NCBI GenBank assembly: GCA_023014335.1
Contig: JAECYW010000030.1
Span: 558,001 to 622,000, forward strand
Origin: Galerina marginata
Taxonomy: Eukaryota; Basidiomycota; Agaricomycetes; Agaricales; Galerinaceae
Direction of reading: 5' to 3'
DNA: 64,000 nt
Both the position numbers and the translations under genes were made by a program. This document shows, piece by piece, positions 1 through 11,700 of this stretch. How positions within the stretch are numbered: the stretch's first letter is position 1; each line of letters opens with the position of its first letter. Under the pieces are notes generated by a model, which was given only the letters and a program-made list of their open reading frames with translations, was not told the DNA's origin and searched no databases.

Positions 1-167
1 TATTCTTACATATTCTACTCGGTCTTGATCGTAAGGCATCCATCATGCATCAGGCATCATGCATCATGATCAAGGCTGCTTTCCAAGTGCGAACGGCAAC
101 CAAATACCGGTAAATAGATTGCTTCACTTTGCTTCACCAACCACGATCCATTCGCACCAGTCAAACG

Positions 168-1608
168 ATGGCCTCAAACGCGGTTTATCTGCCAGTAGAG
201 ATCAGAGAACTTGTGATAGACGAACTTGATGTCGACGGATGCAGTGATGAGAGTGATTGCGCCGCCCTCCGCACTTGCCTTTTCGTTTCACAGCAATTCC
301 ACCAACGTGCTCGCAGTCATTTATTTCGCAACATCGTACTGCACGACGTATATGGGCGAATGCTTCTCTTCCGGAACCGCCTGATACTCTTGCTACATCT
401 TTTGACCACCTCTATCAACGACCACGATCCTGGAATTGCTTCCAACATTAGGAAATTGACCATCTCCGTCTCTTTTGGAGATGACGAGGAGGAATCCGAT
501 GACGAAACCGAACATGTAGGAGGAGGAGAAGAAGAAGAAAATTCTATTGCTAAGGTTATAGCAAAACATTTCCCCCCAATTCTGAAATTAATTAGGCAGG
601 ACGCTTATCGCCTGGAGCATCTTGTCATCGAACACAGATCCGCTTGGATTGGATGTAAATGGGATTTTTTGCCTTCAGATCTTTATATTGCACTTCGGGG
701 TCTGCTGTCGATGCCACCACTCAGGCGTTTGGAGTTGCGGAACTTCATCAGTGTCCAAAACAACCTATTCGACTGCATCCATGTCACCCATTTGGTCGTA
801 GAAGGCCTCTATCCAATGGACAAGGAATTGGACTTCGAGGAATCGAATTCCGCTTTACCCCTCTACAAAGAATTTAATTTTGGTCCTCTAGAGTTCCTCC
901 AAACTGACCAGTGTTTTCCGCTTCAAAGGATTGTCGACCTTTCCCCACATCAATCCCCCGATACCACTAAAACGAAGTTGCTTAAAAAGATTAAGATAGA
1001 AATACACGACAAATTTCATTTCACCAAGGTTGTTTACCTTTTGCGCGCAGCCTATCTGGTGGAAGATTTACACCTTCATTTTATGACGTTTTGTAACTAT
1101 GCCTATTACACCAAGTATGTGTCGATGCTCATTAACCTATGCTTTAGACAATCTAGAGAGCAACCCGTTCTCAAAAATGAACCTCGACCTTTCCCCTCTG
1201 AAGAGATTAACCCAACTGACTTTGTCGTACGATGAAGACCTGACTGCCTCTTCGCATGAATCAGGTCCAAAATCCCGCGAAATTGCCTATTCGATCCTGA
1301 AGAGTGGATCCTGTTCCATCATTTATCTTACCCTAGAATTCAAATTCGAGCTTTCAAGTTGGATCAACACCACGACCCCAGACTACCTCATTTACCCAAG
1401 GCGAGAACACTGGGAACCGTTTGACAACATATTGGCCGGTCCTCACTATCCAAAGCTCTGTCAACTTGTATTGCAAATCACTCTTGATATGCATGGTTGG
1501 GGTTCCTCACCCAATAAACAAACTGCCATCGAAAACTGCAGAAATAACTTTAAGGCTGCTCTACCCCTATTGTCCGCTTCCAAAAGATTGCAGCTCTACG
1601 TAAGATGA
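168..1608 (+). pseudogene. F-box-like protein, copy A, stop created at the conserved splice junction
   Basis: The protein starts MASNAVYLP, like three other copies in this window, and has an N-terminal F-box-like segment (LPVEIRELVIDELDVDG, then SQQFHQRARSHLFR) followed by a leucine-rich region. Such proteins usually recruit substrates to SCF ubiquitin ligases; that role is inferred. The family intron starts GTAACT and ends TTTAG/TCTAG; here it would be 1093-1156. Joining 1092 to 1157 gives T+AG, a stop, where the other copies have GAG, GGG or CAG. Reading through needs a shifted intron (1115-1160), which is in frame but not seen in the paralogs. Upstream sequence 60-167 resembles that before copy B. 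Either a truncated protein of about 308 residues or a dying copy. Confidence 0.7.
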
Positions 1609-1663
1609 ATGGACCAAGCTTCAAATTTGTCCCCTCCATAACTTGGTAGACATGCTGTGTACT

Positions 1664-1742
1664 ACACCGCCAATTGGGAAAAACGTGAGGAACACGTGAA
1701 GTCTGCACAGCGCCAACGTATTTTTAGAACATGGAGTCGATG
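1664..1742 (+). repeat. dispersed repeat shared with about 32283-32361
   Basis: About 80 bases containing ACCGCCAATTGGGAAAAACG recur at about 32283-32361 with scattered substitutions, in the same orientation. I see no coding capacity in common. It sits between F-box copy A and the 138-bp tandem array, and in the other place just before the transposase gene. Confidence 0.7.
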
Positions 1743-1860
1743 TGAAGAAAAGCTGGCAGCCAGCCGACGCCCAAAATTTAGACATTGTGGGGCCAGCTCG
1801 ACGTGGGTTGAAGGTTTAGAGCCATGGATTGTCCACGCACGATAATACCTCATTTTTCGC

Positions 1861-2550
1861 TCAAAGGTCAGATCCTGAACACATGTAAATCCTAACAATG
1901 GTCATGGATCCTGATACCTTGTCCATACCCAAATAAAATGGTGTTGTCCGTCTTGGTTGTGCCGTGATTGTGGGCTGTTGAGTCAGGTAGCATCTTTGTG
2001 TCCGGTCAGATACAGAACGCGTGTAGCCCCTTACGATGGTCCTTGATTCTGACATGTTGTCCATACCCAAATAAAATGGTGGTATCCGTCTTGGTTGTGC
2101 CGTGATTGTGGGCTGTTGAGCCAGGCAGCACCCCTGTGTCTGGTCAGAGCCTGAACACATGTAACCCCTTGTAATTATCATGCATTCCAACACGCTAGCT
2201 AAACCCAGATAAAAAGGTGGTGTCCATCTTGGTTGTGCCGTGATTGTGGGCTGTTGTGCCAGGCAGCGCCTCTGTGTCTGGTCAGAGCCTGAACACATGT
2301 AACCCCTTGTAATTATCATGCATTCCAACACGCTAGCTAAACCCAGATAAAAAGGTGGTGTCCATCTTGGTTGTGCCGTGATTGTTGGCTGTTGAGTCAG
2401 GTAGCGCCTTGGTGTCTGGTCAGATACTGAACGCGTGTAGCCCCTTATAATGGTCATGGATGCCGACACCTTATCCAATCCCAGATAAAATGGTGCCACC
2501 TGTTGTACTCGACCCGTGTATTTGTGCTGTCTACTCAGGCAGTGAGGACA
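1861..2550 (-). repeat. 138-bp tandem repeat, five units, open on the minus strand
   Basis: Five head-to-tail units: the element CC(A/T)A(A/T)ACCCA(A/G)ATAAAA recurs at 1923, 2061, 2199, 2337 and 2475, exactly 138 bases apart. 138 is a multiple of three, and one minus-strand frame (2577-1861) stays open through all units, giving a 46-residue repeat with the core QQPTITAQPR and PFYLG. The two middle units are nearly identical, so amplification is recent. The non-repeat start includes a CPHC pair. I do not recognise a protein family; it may be a minisatellite that happens to be open. Confidence 0.85.
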
Positions 2551-2577
2551 GATCATACGGTAGCCTCTCTGCGACAT

Positions 2578-2980
2578 TTGAAAGCTCGATCAGTGGTGGA
2601 TGCCAATGGACCGTCAACGTTGCTCAACTAAATTGATACACCTTTTGACAAGCTCCCATCCGATCAAATTGTTTGTCCACTACGTGTGTTGCACGATTCC
2701 TTGGACAGATGTTGCATTGCTGGTGGTTTGCATGTTGTGCTGTTGCACTTTTTGGGCCGTTTATTTGGCGAGGTACTGAATGAGAGCCGAGAGGATTAGA
2801 TACTACAGTTTGCATGTCAGTAATAGGTAGTATCTCACTTGGATCCAACAGTTTCTTAAATGTGGTTTGCATGAAATAACAAAAGCTTGACACAGTGTGC
2901 ATATTTATATGGCATGCATATAATTCTACATGAAATGGAGGTACGTCTAATAGGGTGATCCTGATGGCGCTGCGTTGATA
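2578..2980. other. intergenic stretch, nothing recognised
   Basis: Between the tandem repeat and the end of the next minus-strand gene. Only short frames; no repeat or RNA gene seen. Confidence 0.4.
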
Positions 2981-4386
2981 TCACTCCGGAGCTACAACCC
3001 CAGATACTACGTCGTCTACACGCTGTTGGAATTCATCGGGAAGAGTATCCTTGATTTCGTAATCTTCGTCGGCTCCATATAACTCTCGGTCAGTCTTGAG
3101 GATGGCATTGAAAGCCCTAATAAATTGGATCAGGTACCGAATTTCAGAAAATGCAAGACAATATGACCCACTTTGTGACTTTACTGGCAGAGGAATCTGC
3201 TGTCTTGCGGATAAACTCAAGGCGGTCATCAATTTGGTTCCAATACCTGTCAGATCCCTCACACTCAATATAAACCTTTCGCTGTCGAGATATATCAGAC
3301 AGGAGTTGGAAGGAGAGGAAAAAAACAACACTCACCATGATTGCAACTCGGGCGCAAAGCTGAACAGTGGGACGGCAAGGTGTATCTTTGACGATCTGCT
3401 GTGCAAGGACAAATATGTTCTGGTTGGAAAGGATGCTCTGATTTATCTGTTCAAGAAGTTGATCAGTAAAACAAAGTACTCATTCTGCGGCGGCGTCACC
3501 TACAATTTTTTTGATCTTGGATCGGAGTTGAGTGAGGGCATAACTGACTTGAGTTTTGATCTTTTCCCAGCTAGCATAGTCATGCTCGATCCCAGCTGGC
3601 ATATCGAAGCGATACTTCCTAATGATATCCTGTAGACAGTGATCAATGTATGCAAAGTTCGTAGAAGGGTGAAGAACAGACCAAAATATGATTACGAGGA
3701 ATATTGCCTTTATAGGCACTTATTTTGACGGAAAGGAGGACAGCAAGCGCATAGTTGTGGATATTGGTCTATGAACAGCTAAGTAATGAGCAACAGGAGA
3801 AGTATTAGAGACATGCTTTGAGCTCTTCGCTGATCTGGAACGGCGGTGCCGCCGACTGGAACGTGTCCACTTTGTTCTCCACCGACAAAAGACAAATCAA
3901 CAGCTTTGCTTGCCGGCCAAGCGGCGTGTCCTAGATATAACCCGGATGTTCAGATGTCCAAGTCGAACAACAAATCAATTGGCCAATGGGACTTACTAAA
4001 AGGAACGCCTCCAATTCATCGCGTTGGTCTGCCCGCAGCTTCTTGCGTGTAGCATAACGGAGACTGGCCGCTGTGACGTTGCTTATCGATGGCGCGAGTG
4101 CATGAGACTGGATTGGCGTTGTCGATGGATCGACCTCAGTGTCAGTATCTCCGTCGTTGGCCGGTTCTTGCTGACGCGATCGTTTTCCAAGGATCGATAG
4201 TTCTGGTGGGGGGCTAGAGCGTAGCATAGCAGCTTCAAGCTCCTTCTCCGCTTCTGTTAGCAAAATGAGAGCTCCTTCCCTCCGGAGGGGACGGGACTGG
4301 GCAGAGGTAATATTAGGAGGTTGAGAGGGAAGAGGAGGCGACGACTCGTCGACGGGAGCCATTGTGAAATGATGGAAAGAGGACAT
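2981..4386 (-). CDS. multi-exon unknown gene of a mushroom-specific family
   Basis: Starts MSSFHHFTMAPVDESSP (an alternative ATG lies at 4362). Exon 1 (4386-3997) has a proline/serine-rich start, a KRSRQQ basic patch and KKLRADQRDELEAFLL; it joins at 3930 to DTPLGRQAKLL. Later coding blocks read ALAVLLSVKISAYKG, DIIRKYRFDMPAGIEHD, ILSNQNIFVLAQQIV, RKVYIECEGSDRYWNQID and AFNAILKTDRELYGADED, ending at 2981 with VVSGVVAPE. Introns are short with GT/AG ends. I remember similar hypothetical proteins in mushrooms but no function. The join between the blocks at about 3813 and 3770 could not be made in frame, so the copy may be damaged there. Confidence 0.6.
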
Positions 4387-4970
4387 ACCGCGAAGCCCTT
4401 TTATATGGTGTGTTACATACGCAAATGACTCGGGTTCTGAGTGACTCTGAATGACTCAGTCTTGCTTATCCAAACGATCAACAGAGGCAAGTATATATTA
4501 TATATATTGCCTTGGAAAGGAAAACCTCTCTGTGTCAGATATTCTCGGCCTTCAAAAAATGACACTCGCACCTGGCGAATAATACACTGGCTGGGATAGT
4601 GGCTAGGACAGCGCTTTTCCGCACTTGCAGCTGAATAGGCAATTCCTGGATAAGAAAATTATTAGTCGGTTGGAGCTCAGGCGACGGCAACTGGACAGTA
4701 ACTAAGAGAAATAATCAAAGGAAATAAATCATATACTTACCGCTGTACGTGCCCTTGATCCCCTCCTTTTATCACCTAATCATTGCGATATTGTGGTTAC
4801 CCCATTCCCAGTGAGAGCGACGGCGGACAATTGCTGCAGCGGTTTAGCCAGGTGCGGCCGTGGTGGCAAGGTGGTGTTCAGAGGCAAGAAATACTTTATA
4901 AAGTCCGATTGGGACGACGAAGCTTGTCCTGCAAACAGTCATCGTAAATTTAAATAATGATCGCATGTAT
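4387..4970. other. intergenic stretch, possible decayed 3' end of the M28 gene
   Basis: No clear gene. The last exon expected for the M28 peptidase to the right is not recognisable here, apart from an out-of-frame NYHTPNT-like remnant at about 5070-5100. There is an AT-rich run at 4490-4510. Confidence 0.4.
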
Positions 4971-7008
4971 CATCAGAAAACACAGCAAGGCAAAGTCGAC
5001 CTTCCATCTGAAAGAATGTGGCAGTGCAGTTGTGGCTGGGGGACTGCAAGCGAATTCCTTGCGAGGTATTCACGTTGCCGCGTGTTGGGGGTGTGATAGT
5101 TCTCTGAACGGGGTTTCCAACTAACCAGTCGTGAACACCGAAGGGTATCCTGCCTTTCTCCACGAGGCGCTAGAGAATAAGTATAGTCGTCAGCGTGCGT
5201 TCGGCTGGAGCTATAGAGCAATTGAATCTCTCAACTGGTCACTGCAAGCGTATCCGCATTTAGTCTGACGAAATTAAACATGAGTGTACTTCCGATGCTC
5301 ATACGTCACACCTACCTCCACGTATGGGATATCGAGGTACAAGTCTACCAACGCCTTGTTGAAGGCGGTAAGACTAGATCATGTGTCAAGAAAAGGGTGT
5401 AACTTTGATGTTGTGCGACTCACTCTTCATCTGTGAAATCAGTGATGATTCCAACTTCCTCGCGTGTACCTCTCTAATAACAACGCTTGAGCACTTCGTT
5501 GAGATATCAAAGACATAACCAACCTTCACCCATGCCGTCATATCGAACTAAGAAGATAGTGAGAAATAACTATGCACCAGAGACATGGAATGCTGACCTG
5601 ACTCATGGCAAGGACATTGACCTCTCGGGATTCGTAATCTTTGGCTACTGCTTGCGAGCCTAGAAGGCCACCTTCCTGCAGATAAAATAAGATGTCAAAT
5701 ATACAAAAGTGATTGTAATGCCGGGCGTACTTCTGCGGAGTACCAGTGGAATTCAACGGTACGAACAGGACGGAAATCAGCCGCAATTAGGGCGCGGTAC
5801 GATTCCAAGATGGTTACGCTTCCAGATCCGTCGTCTGAAGTCAAGATGAGTTTTAAAAAAGAAATGAGACCGGAATTACGACAAACCATCAGCCCCTGCA
5901 CTCTTGTGTTAGTATGAAGATATTTTTGTACGACAAGAAACCTTACCCGGCGCAGGAAGGAAAGGCCAGATGTTTGTGCTACCGAAGAGAAAAGTAGGTT
6001 TAGACGAAGACGGGGAGCGTTGAATGTGAACAGTGTACCTATCCTGGTGAGCTCCGATAACAACGACGCTATCGTCAGTAGTGGACGACCCTTTAATACG
6101 GACAATCTATGCATGGCTCGTGAATGGCTATTGATATGATATGAAATCTCCCACTATGGTACTTTGGCCCCAAGAGTGAGGGAACTCCCTTGCAGTGATA
6201 AGTTCGCGGAGGGAATCCGATGCATACTCCGCAGTGATCTACCGTTCTCAAATCAACAACCTTCGTCGTTATTTGAAGGAGAAAAAATATAAATTACTTC
6301 TGATATTTTGGAAAGCAGCCATTCCTGACTTTGTTTGCCGGTCTAACGAACCCAAATTAGTATGATATTGGTGAGCGAAAGGGAGCAGGTATCACATCAC
6401 TCCGATAGTCTGAAGGAAAGTCAACGGGAGGGTTATTTTTTAAAAAAATGAACACGAACATCTGGTACGGAAACTCGAGAATTTCTTCAAGTTCTCCTGA
6501 GGTCCAGTGGTCGACAATGTCTTCAGAATTGGTTCAACGATGTCTGTGGCGTTGGGGGTCGGGAGGGAATCTAACGACAACGGCCTGAATTAACTAGAGA
6601 ATGATCACAGCGAAAGAAAATACGTACGCTTTTCCTTTGACCTAAGAGATACCGAGGAGCCAAGCTCTTGAGCTTCGGTGCTAACGACGAAAGGTGAATT
6701 TGTGGTGCTACCAAAGCAGGCATTGTGTCTTTACATGTCAAAAAACTTCACGCCCTGAGCCTTCATATGGATCTGCATGGTCATATGAGCAATTGTATTG
6801 ATCGGAAGGATGAAGGGCATGTAACCTTCTCCAATTCTGACATCCAAACTGGGTCTTTACCCTCCATCTGAACGAGGCGGAGGGCATTGAGGTCAAGATC
6901 GAATCCGGGGTATTGCTTCTGTGCAGTGAGCGGTGTTTGTTCATCTTATGCAAGAGGAGTAGCTGTTATCAAAGAGACAAGGGATATCAAAACGGCAAAG
7001 GACTTCAT
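4970..7008 (-). pseudogene. M28 family aminopeptidase (leucine aminopeptidase type), stop after signal peptide
   Basis: Splicing by eye gives a secreted zinc aminopeptidase: signal MKSFAVLISLVSLITATPLA, then VWMSELEK, KAQGVKFFDI, YYRSDTGKQSQEWLL, EFPHSWGQSTI, GAHQDSTNIWPFLPAPG, ADDDGSGSVTILESYR, EFHWYSAEEGGLLGSQA, DFTDEALTAFNKALVD and [20 protein letters not shown]. The zinc and catalytic positions typical of the family (HQD, ADDDGSG, EE, and the H in CSDH) are all present. Codon 21, right after the signal peptide (6948-6946), is TAA, and the usual C-terminal exon with its conserved His is missing or scrambled below about 5100. Splice sites are otherwise well kept, so inactivation looks recent. 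A sequencing error at the stop cannot be excluded. Confidence 0.8.
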
Positions 7009-7207
7009 GGTGGAAAGCAAGCGAAACGCGTCTTAGCAGGGAGGAAGAACGAGCAAGCAACTCCGCGCAGCCACTCAACAAGGCGACCAACTTTCCAGCA
7101 CGTGATATTATCTGCACTGCCACAGGCGCGTCTGTTTAAGTATAGACGGCGGGCCGTTCGTTTGTTGATTTGTTGGTTGTCCATCTCTAACAATATCTCC
7201 CATTGTC

Positions 7208-8309
7208 ATGCCTAAGATCGCCACTGAACGTTCGACCACCACCTACACCAAGAAATTGCAGGCACTCTTGAAATACGAAGATGAACCCGTCTTATGGCGG
7301 GCATTTACAGTGGGTCTTACTTTTGTTCCGAGCTATAAATTAATGACAACAAGAGCTCTTCCAGAACTATGCAAAGATCTTTGCAGACAAACACCTCGAC
7401 CCGCAGCTCACCCCAATGGTGCAGACTGAGGCTCTTGAGGTCATTGAGAGAAAGGTATCTATGAGCCTTCTCTAATGTACGCTACTCATTGTTCCCCGCT
7501 ATAGTTTAAGGAATTGTATCCAGGCACATTTACTTGCCAAAGTCACCTGGATCTAGCTATGTGTGTTGTGGCTACTCACCACAACAATACTCGCTATCAC
7601 CTAAAGCACAGAGTAAGCCCTGTAAACTCTTTCCCTTTGATATAAGTGCTAACAGGGAGAGCATCAGCCTGCATCCCCACAGCCAATTACGCCCCCACCG
7701 AAGAAGCCTATGTTATCCGCCCCAAAACAACTGGCGGCAGGGTTCCCATCAAGTGGACCTGCGCCGTCCTCCTCAAGTCAACCAGCTACGCGTATAACGC
7801 GCTTGCGGAAGCACCTTACCGCGTCTGCCCCAACGCGACTGGCGGAAGGGTCTGCGTCGAATCGACCGGCTACACCGGCAATGCGGCCTGTAGTACTACT
7901 ACCTGCCCCAAAGCGACGGGCGCCAGGGTCTCCGTCAAATCAACTCGCTTCCTTTCCTTCAAGTCAACCTGCGATGCCAGTGCCCAAGCAGTTGGTGGCT
8001 CCGCAGGCCAATGAGGTTGTTCAAGTGCCCATACAAGTAGGCCGAGAGGTTGACGAGCATTCTGTCCAAGAGTTCCTCCACTCTTGCCAGCCTGACTTAT
8101 CTTATCTATGCCCAGCATTTGTGGCATTTGGAGTTGTCAATGGTATCTACCTCGACGCAATTTCAAGGTGGTCAAAGGAAACCATCTTCGAATATCTTGC
8201 TCGTTTTGCCAAGCAGGCGCGTCTTGATGGCGTACACATCACGGAAACGGAGAAATTCGTGATTTGTACCTACCTCAAGGAACGTGCCAAACAAAGAGCT
8301 GTTAACTGA
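7208..8309 (+). CDS. unknown protein with proline-rich repeat linker
   Basis: Four exons (7208-7309, 7356-7454, 7505-7612, 7656-8309) join in frame to 320 residues. The N-terminus (MPKIATERSTTTYTKKLQ) and exon 2 (LFQNYAKIFADKHLDPQL) look helical. Residues about 107-205 are a proline/alanine/serine-rich linker with degenerate repeats around APK(Q/R)LAxGxPS and SxQPA. The C-terminal 100 residues (EFLHSCQPDLSYLCPAFVAF to the end) are predicted helical and resemble small SAM-like protein interaction domains, but this is only a look-alike. No signal peptide or membrane segment. Divergent from the M28 pseudogene, with about 200 bases between their starts. Function unknown. Confidence 0.65.
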
Positions 8310-8757
8310 GGAACTAACTATATATCTCTGCTGCTACTGTGCTGTACCTTCTTGACTCCTTCTTGACTTCTTGCTGTTGTTTTCCAGCTGGGACTCATGT
8401 CACAGACTAATCACTCATTGTCTGTATAACTACATAGTCTGCCGCTTGCATCTCCTCTGTACATATGTAAACCTTGGTCCATGATAACTATAATGTAACA
8501 AAATGATCTCCCCAATTTCATCACAATCCCATGCACTTGGCAATCTTCAAAATGCCATATATATTGTACAATCATCCCTCGGATTGTCAAGTTGGACACC
8601 GTTTTGATGATTCCCAAAGCTCACATAGGTAGACATGAGACACTTGGAAAATCATAACAGAACTAATGATATTGATGGCAAAGGATAACAAAAATATACT
8701 ACAGCAGGATATGTTTTATAACGAGGTGTCAAGAGGACAACAAAGAATAGAAGAACG
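8310..8757. other. intergenic stretch between converging genes
   Basis: AT-rich 3' flank shared by the plus-strand gene on the left and the minus-strand JmjC-like gene on the right. Nothing else recognised. Confidence 0.5.
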
Positions 8758-11700
8758 TCATGCAACTTTCAGCTTCTTGCGTGGAGGTTGGACGTCACCA
8801 ACGATCACATTGGGGTCCTCGGAGAAAATCCGCTGCTTAGTGGCCTGTATGTACTTGGTATCAAAAGGTGTCTGGCCGAGAAGAGCGAAATCTAAACATT
8901 GATAAGCACTTGCAAAATACAGCAACTATTCATTCCTTACCACCACATGGGGCTCTCCACGAGGGTTCCCAACCACGGAGAAATTGAACGTTGTAGGCTT
9001 CCTTGTTCTCGAGAGCAAGAGAGTGCGAAGGAACGTGACTTTTATCAGTCCAAGCGGCCTTCAGAGCTGGATCAACCTCAACAACATTCTCGATCTGTCT
9101 ATCAAGCAAACGGAGGGTGCAGTGTGGAGCTCCTTCCAACTTCTTCGCCACAGCAGAACGTTTGTACTCCGATAGGCTGGCCAAAATCTGGACAAAGAAA
9201 AGAGATATCAAATCATCAGCAATACCATCCGGGGGGCCAGTGAAAGTGGCGCATGAGCGGAGCCAGTTGAGGATGCGTAAAGCAACGCCACGTGCATAGC
9301 AATGTCCCATTCTTTCGTTATTGGGAATGTTATTGATGTCACCATCCTTCATAAGCTTTGCCTGGGCAGGAGTAGCTTTATCATGTAGCCCTTGGTTTGG
9401 AGCGCTGTAAGTCCTGAAGTCCAGAACGTTGCCCAGAATCACCAGGACTGCAAGACAGATCACATTGAGCACGCCTTCCATCGTCTCGACGTTAGGTAGA
9501 TGAGCCCGGGCAGGATCTGTGAGTGAAAGTGAGTAAAAAACATAATCAATCAGCTGAGGGTCTCACTGTCTTCTGCGATGATGCCCTCAATCAGGCCAGC
9601 ATGGTAGAAGATTATGATCCTCCGCAGGAGACGACGAGAGGGAAAATGCTGCGTATTCGTCAAAAACGAGTCGAGAACAAAGGCATGTATTATGCCTTGC
9701 AGGGTCTCTTGCATGTGAAACGATGAATAGTAGTGGCCGCCATGTGCAATCACATGGTCTATGCCATACACCCAATGTGGAGAATTGGGCTGCATGCGAC
9801 TGCAGTATTATGATGAGATAATGCATTAATCAGGAACGAAACACTCACAGCTCGTCACCCGGCCGAAGGACAACAGCCTCAAAGTCATACATGACATCTT
9901 GTGGCTTCCCGTTGAGTGAAAATCCCTTGCTATCCGTGAAGAATTTAATCGAGGAGAGTGATTTGGGATCTCGTGGTCTCAAGAAGGCCCACAGTTTTCG
10001 TCCAACTTTAGGGCCATATCTTGTGCCAAAACCATCACAGTCAATGTGGAGAAAGGTGAGAGCGTGCATGAGACCAGCAATGCCCCATTCACAGTCCTCG
10101 GTCGGGAAGGGTGTAATGGGGTTACATCTGTTGGTCCCACGGGTAAAGTCCCATGCGACAGTATCAGTTTCATAGTTGTTGAGTCGACGATAGGATGACC
10201 ACATAGGAAAGTCAAGTCCGTTCAAAATCTTGCCGGTGCTCGAGGCATTCTCAAGAAGGTCGTTTACATACCCATTTACGACAGAGGGATTGCATTGCTT
10301 GTCGATGACAGAGAAATCTGCAACAACGACTTAGATAGGCAGGAAAAAAAAAGATCAAACGGACCGGAAATGGAGATCTGTGCGGTCATAGAACCGACAA
10401 TAGTGCGAAGACCTTTAGCATCGAACTTCATTTTTTCGTCAAAGGGGAGCCCGGTGACGACGACCTGCTTGTGGCGCATTGTGTTCTGGAGGTCTATGGG
10501 AAGTATGTTGGGGAGGTCTTCATACTGCAATTTTGCCAGACAAGAATTTTTCGGATCCGCAATATGGGGAGGAAGACCATCAATGTATCTATCAGTAACA
10601 AGTTTCATCAACTGCTGGAATTTCGTATTATAGATTTTATGCTGAACAACGAATATTAACAATTGTTGAAAGCCACAGACACTTCAACACATACATGGAA
10701 TTCAGGCTTGAACTCATGAGGATTGCCGTCGATATCATAAGCTGTGAAAGATTCGTTACAGATAATGCGTTTAGCCTTTTTCCGCCCAAGAGAAATCTTC
10801 TCGTCCTTGGTCTGTAAAGCACATTAGCTTGAACAGTACATAATGAAGTAAAACGCACATATTCATTTAGTACGGCCGGTTCGAACATTGAGAGAAAATC
10901 ATCAATGTTGATGGGATTATCCCGAGAGCTACCAGGAAGTTTGTCAGGAGAATCAGATCGGGACCGTTTTCCAGGATCCTTCTTGCCGACATTCAAAGCG
11001 CTGGGGGTTTTGGAACCCTTCTCTGTTTTATCTGATTGAGTATTCGCTTTAGGTTCCTTCTTGTTAACGCTTGATTTACCCTTGCCGTCAGCAGGCCTCT
11101 TGTTCTCGGATTTGGAGCCACCTTTGCCTTTCTTCTCTTTTAGGGAATCAAGGCTTCCACCACTATTGCCCGAGGTCTTGCTGATGGTCTTCTTGTCTCT
11201 GCCATATAATGACCCGTCTGACGACGATGACGAAGATTCTGACATTGATCAACTTCAGCAAAAAACAAAAGCAAAAATACAACTCTGCGCCTCACCCCCA
11301 TCATCAATATCATCGTCGTGTAATGGTTCTTCGGCTTCAGTGGAAAGACCGTCCATCATAACATCGTCTTCACCTGAAGAATTTGTTGCACTTGATAGAC
11401 TTGGAAGGGAGGAGAGATGAGACGGATCAACAGTACCAGAGTGATAAGCTGATGTTGGATCTGATTGAAAAGCCAGATTGATAAACGAGGCCAAGGACTT
11501 TTCTAAACTTCCCTGGCCTTGCCTGTTTTGCACAGGGTTCGGACGAGAGTCACTGGCTGGCACCAATGGACGCGACGGGCTTGACGGCGGTGACGGCGGT
11601 GACGGCGGACACTCTTTTGATATCCCAGTTAGGTCCATTGGGGCAGGCATAGAAGGCGATTCGGGACGCCCTTCGTTGACCATGGTGATATCATGCGGTG

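Noticed and set aside
1861..2577. 238-codon minus-strand frame as a normal gene
   Set aside because: It is wholly made of tandem repeats with a period divisible by three, so openness can be automatic; kept only as a repeat.
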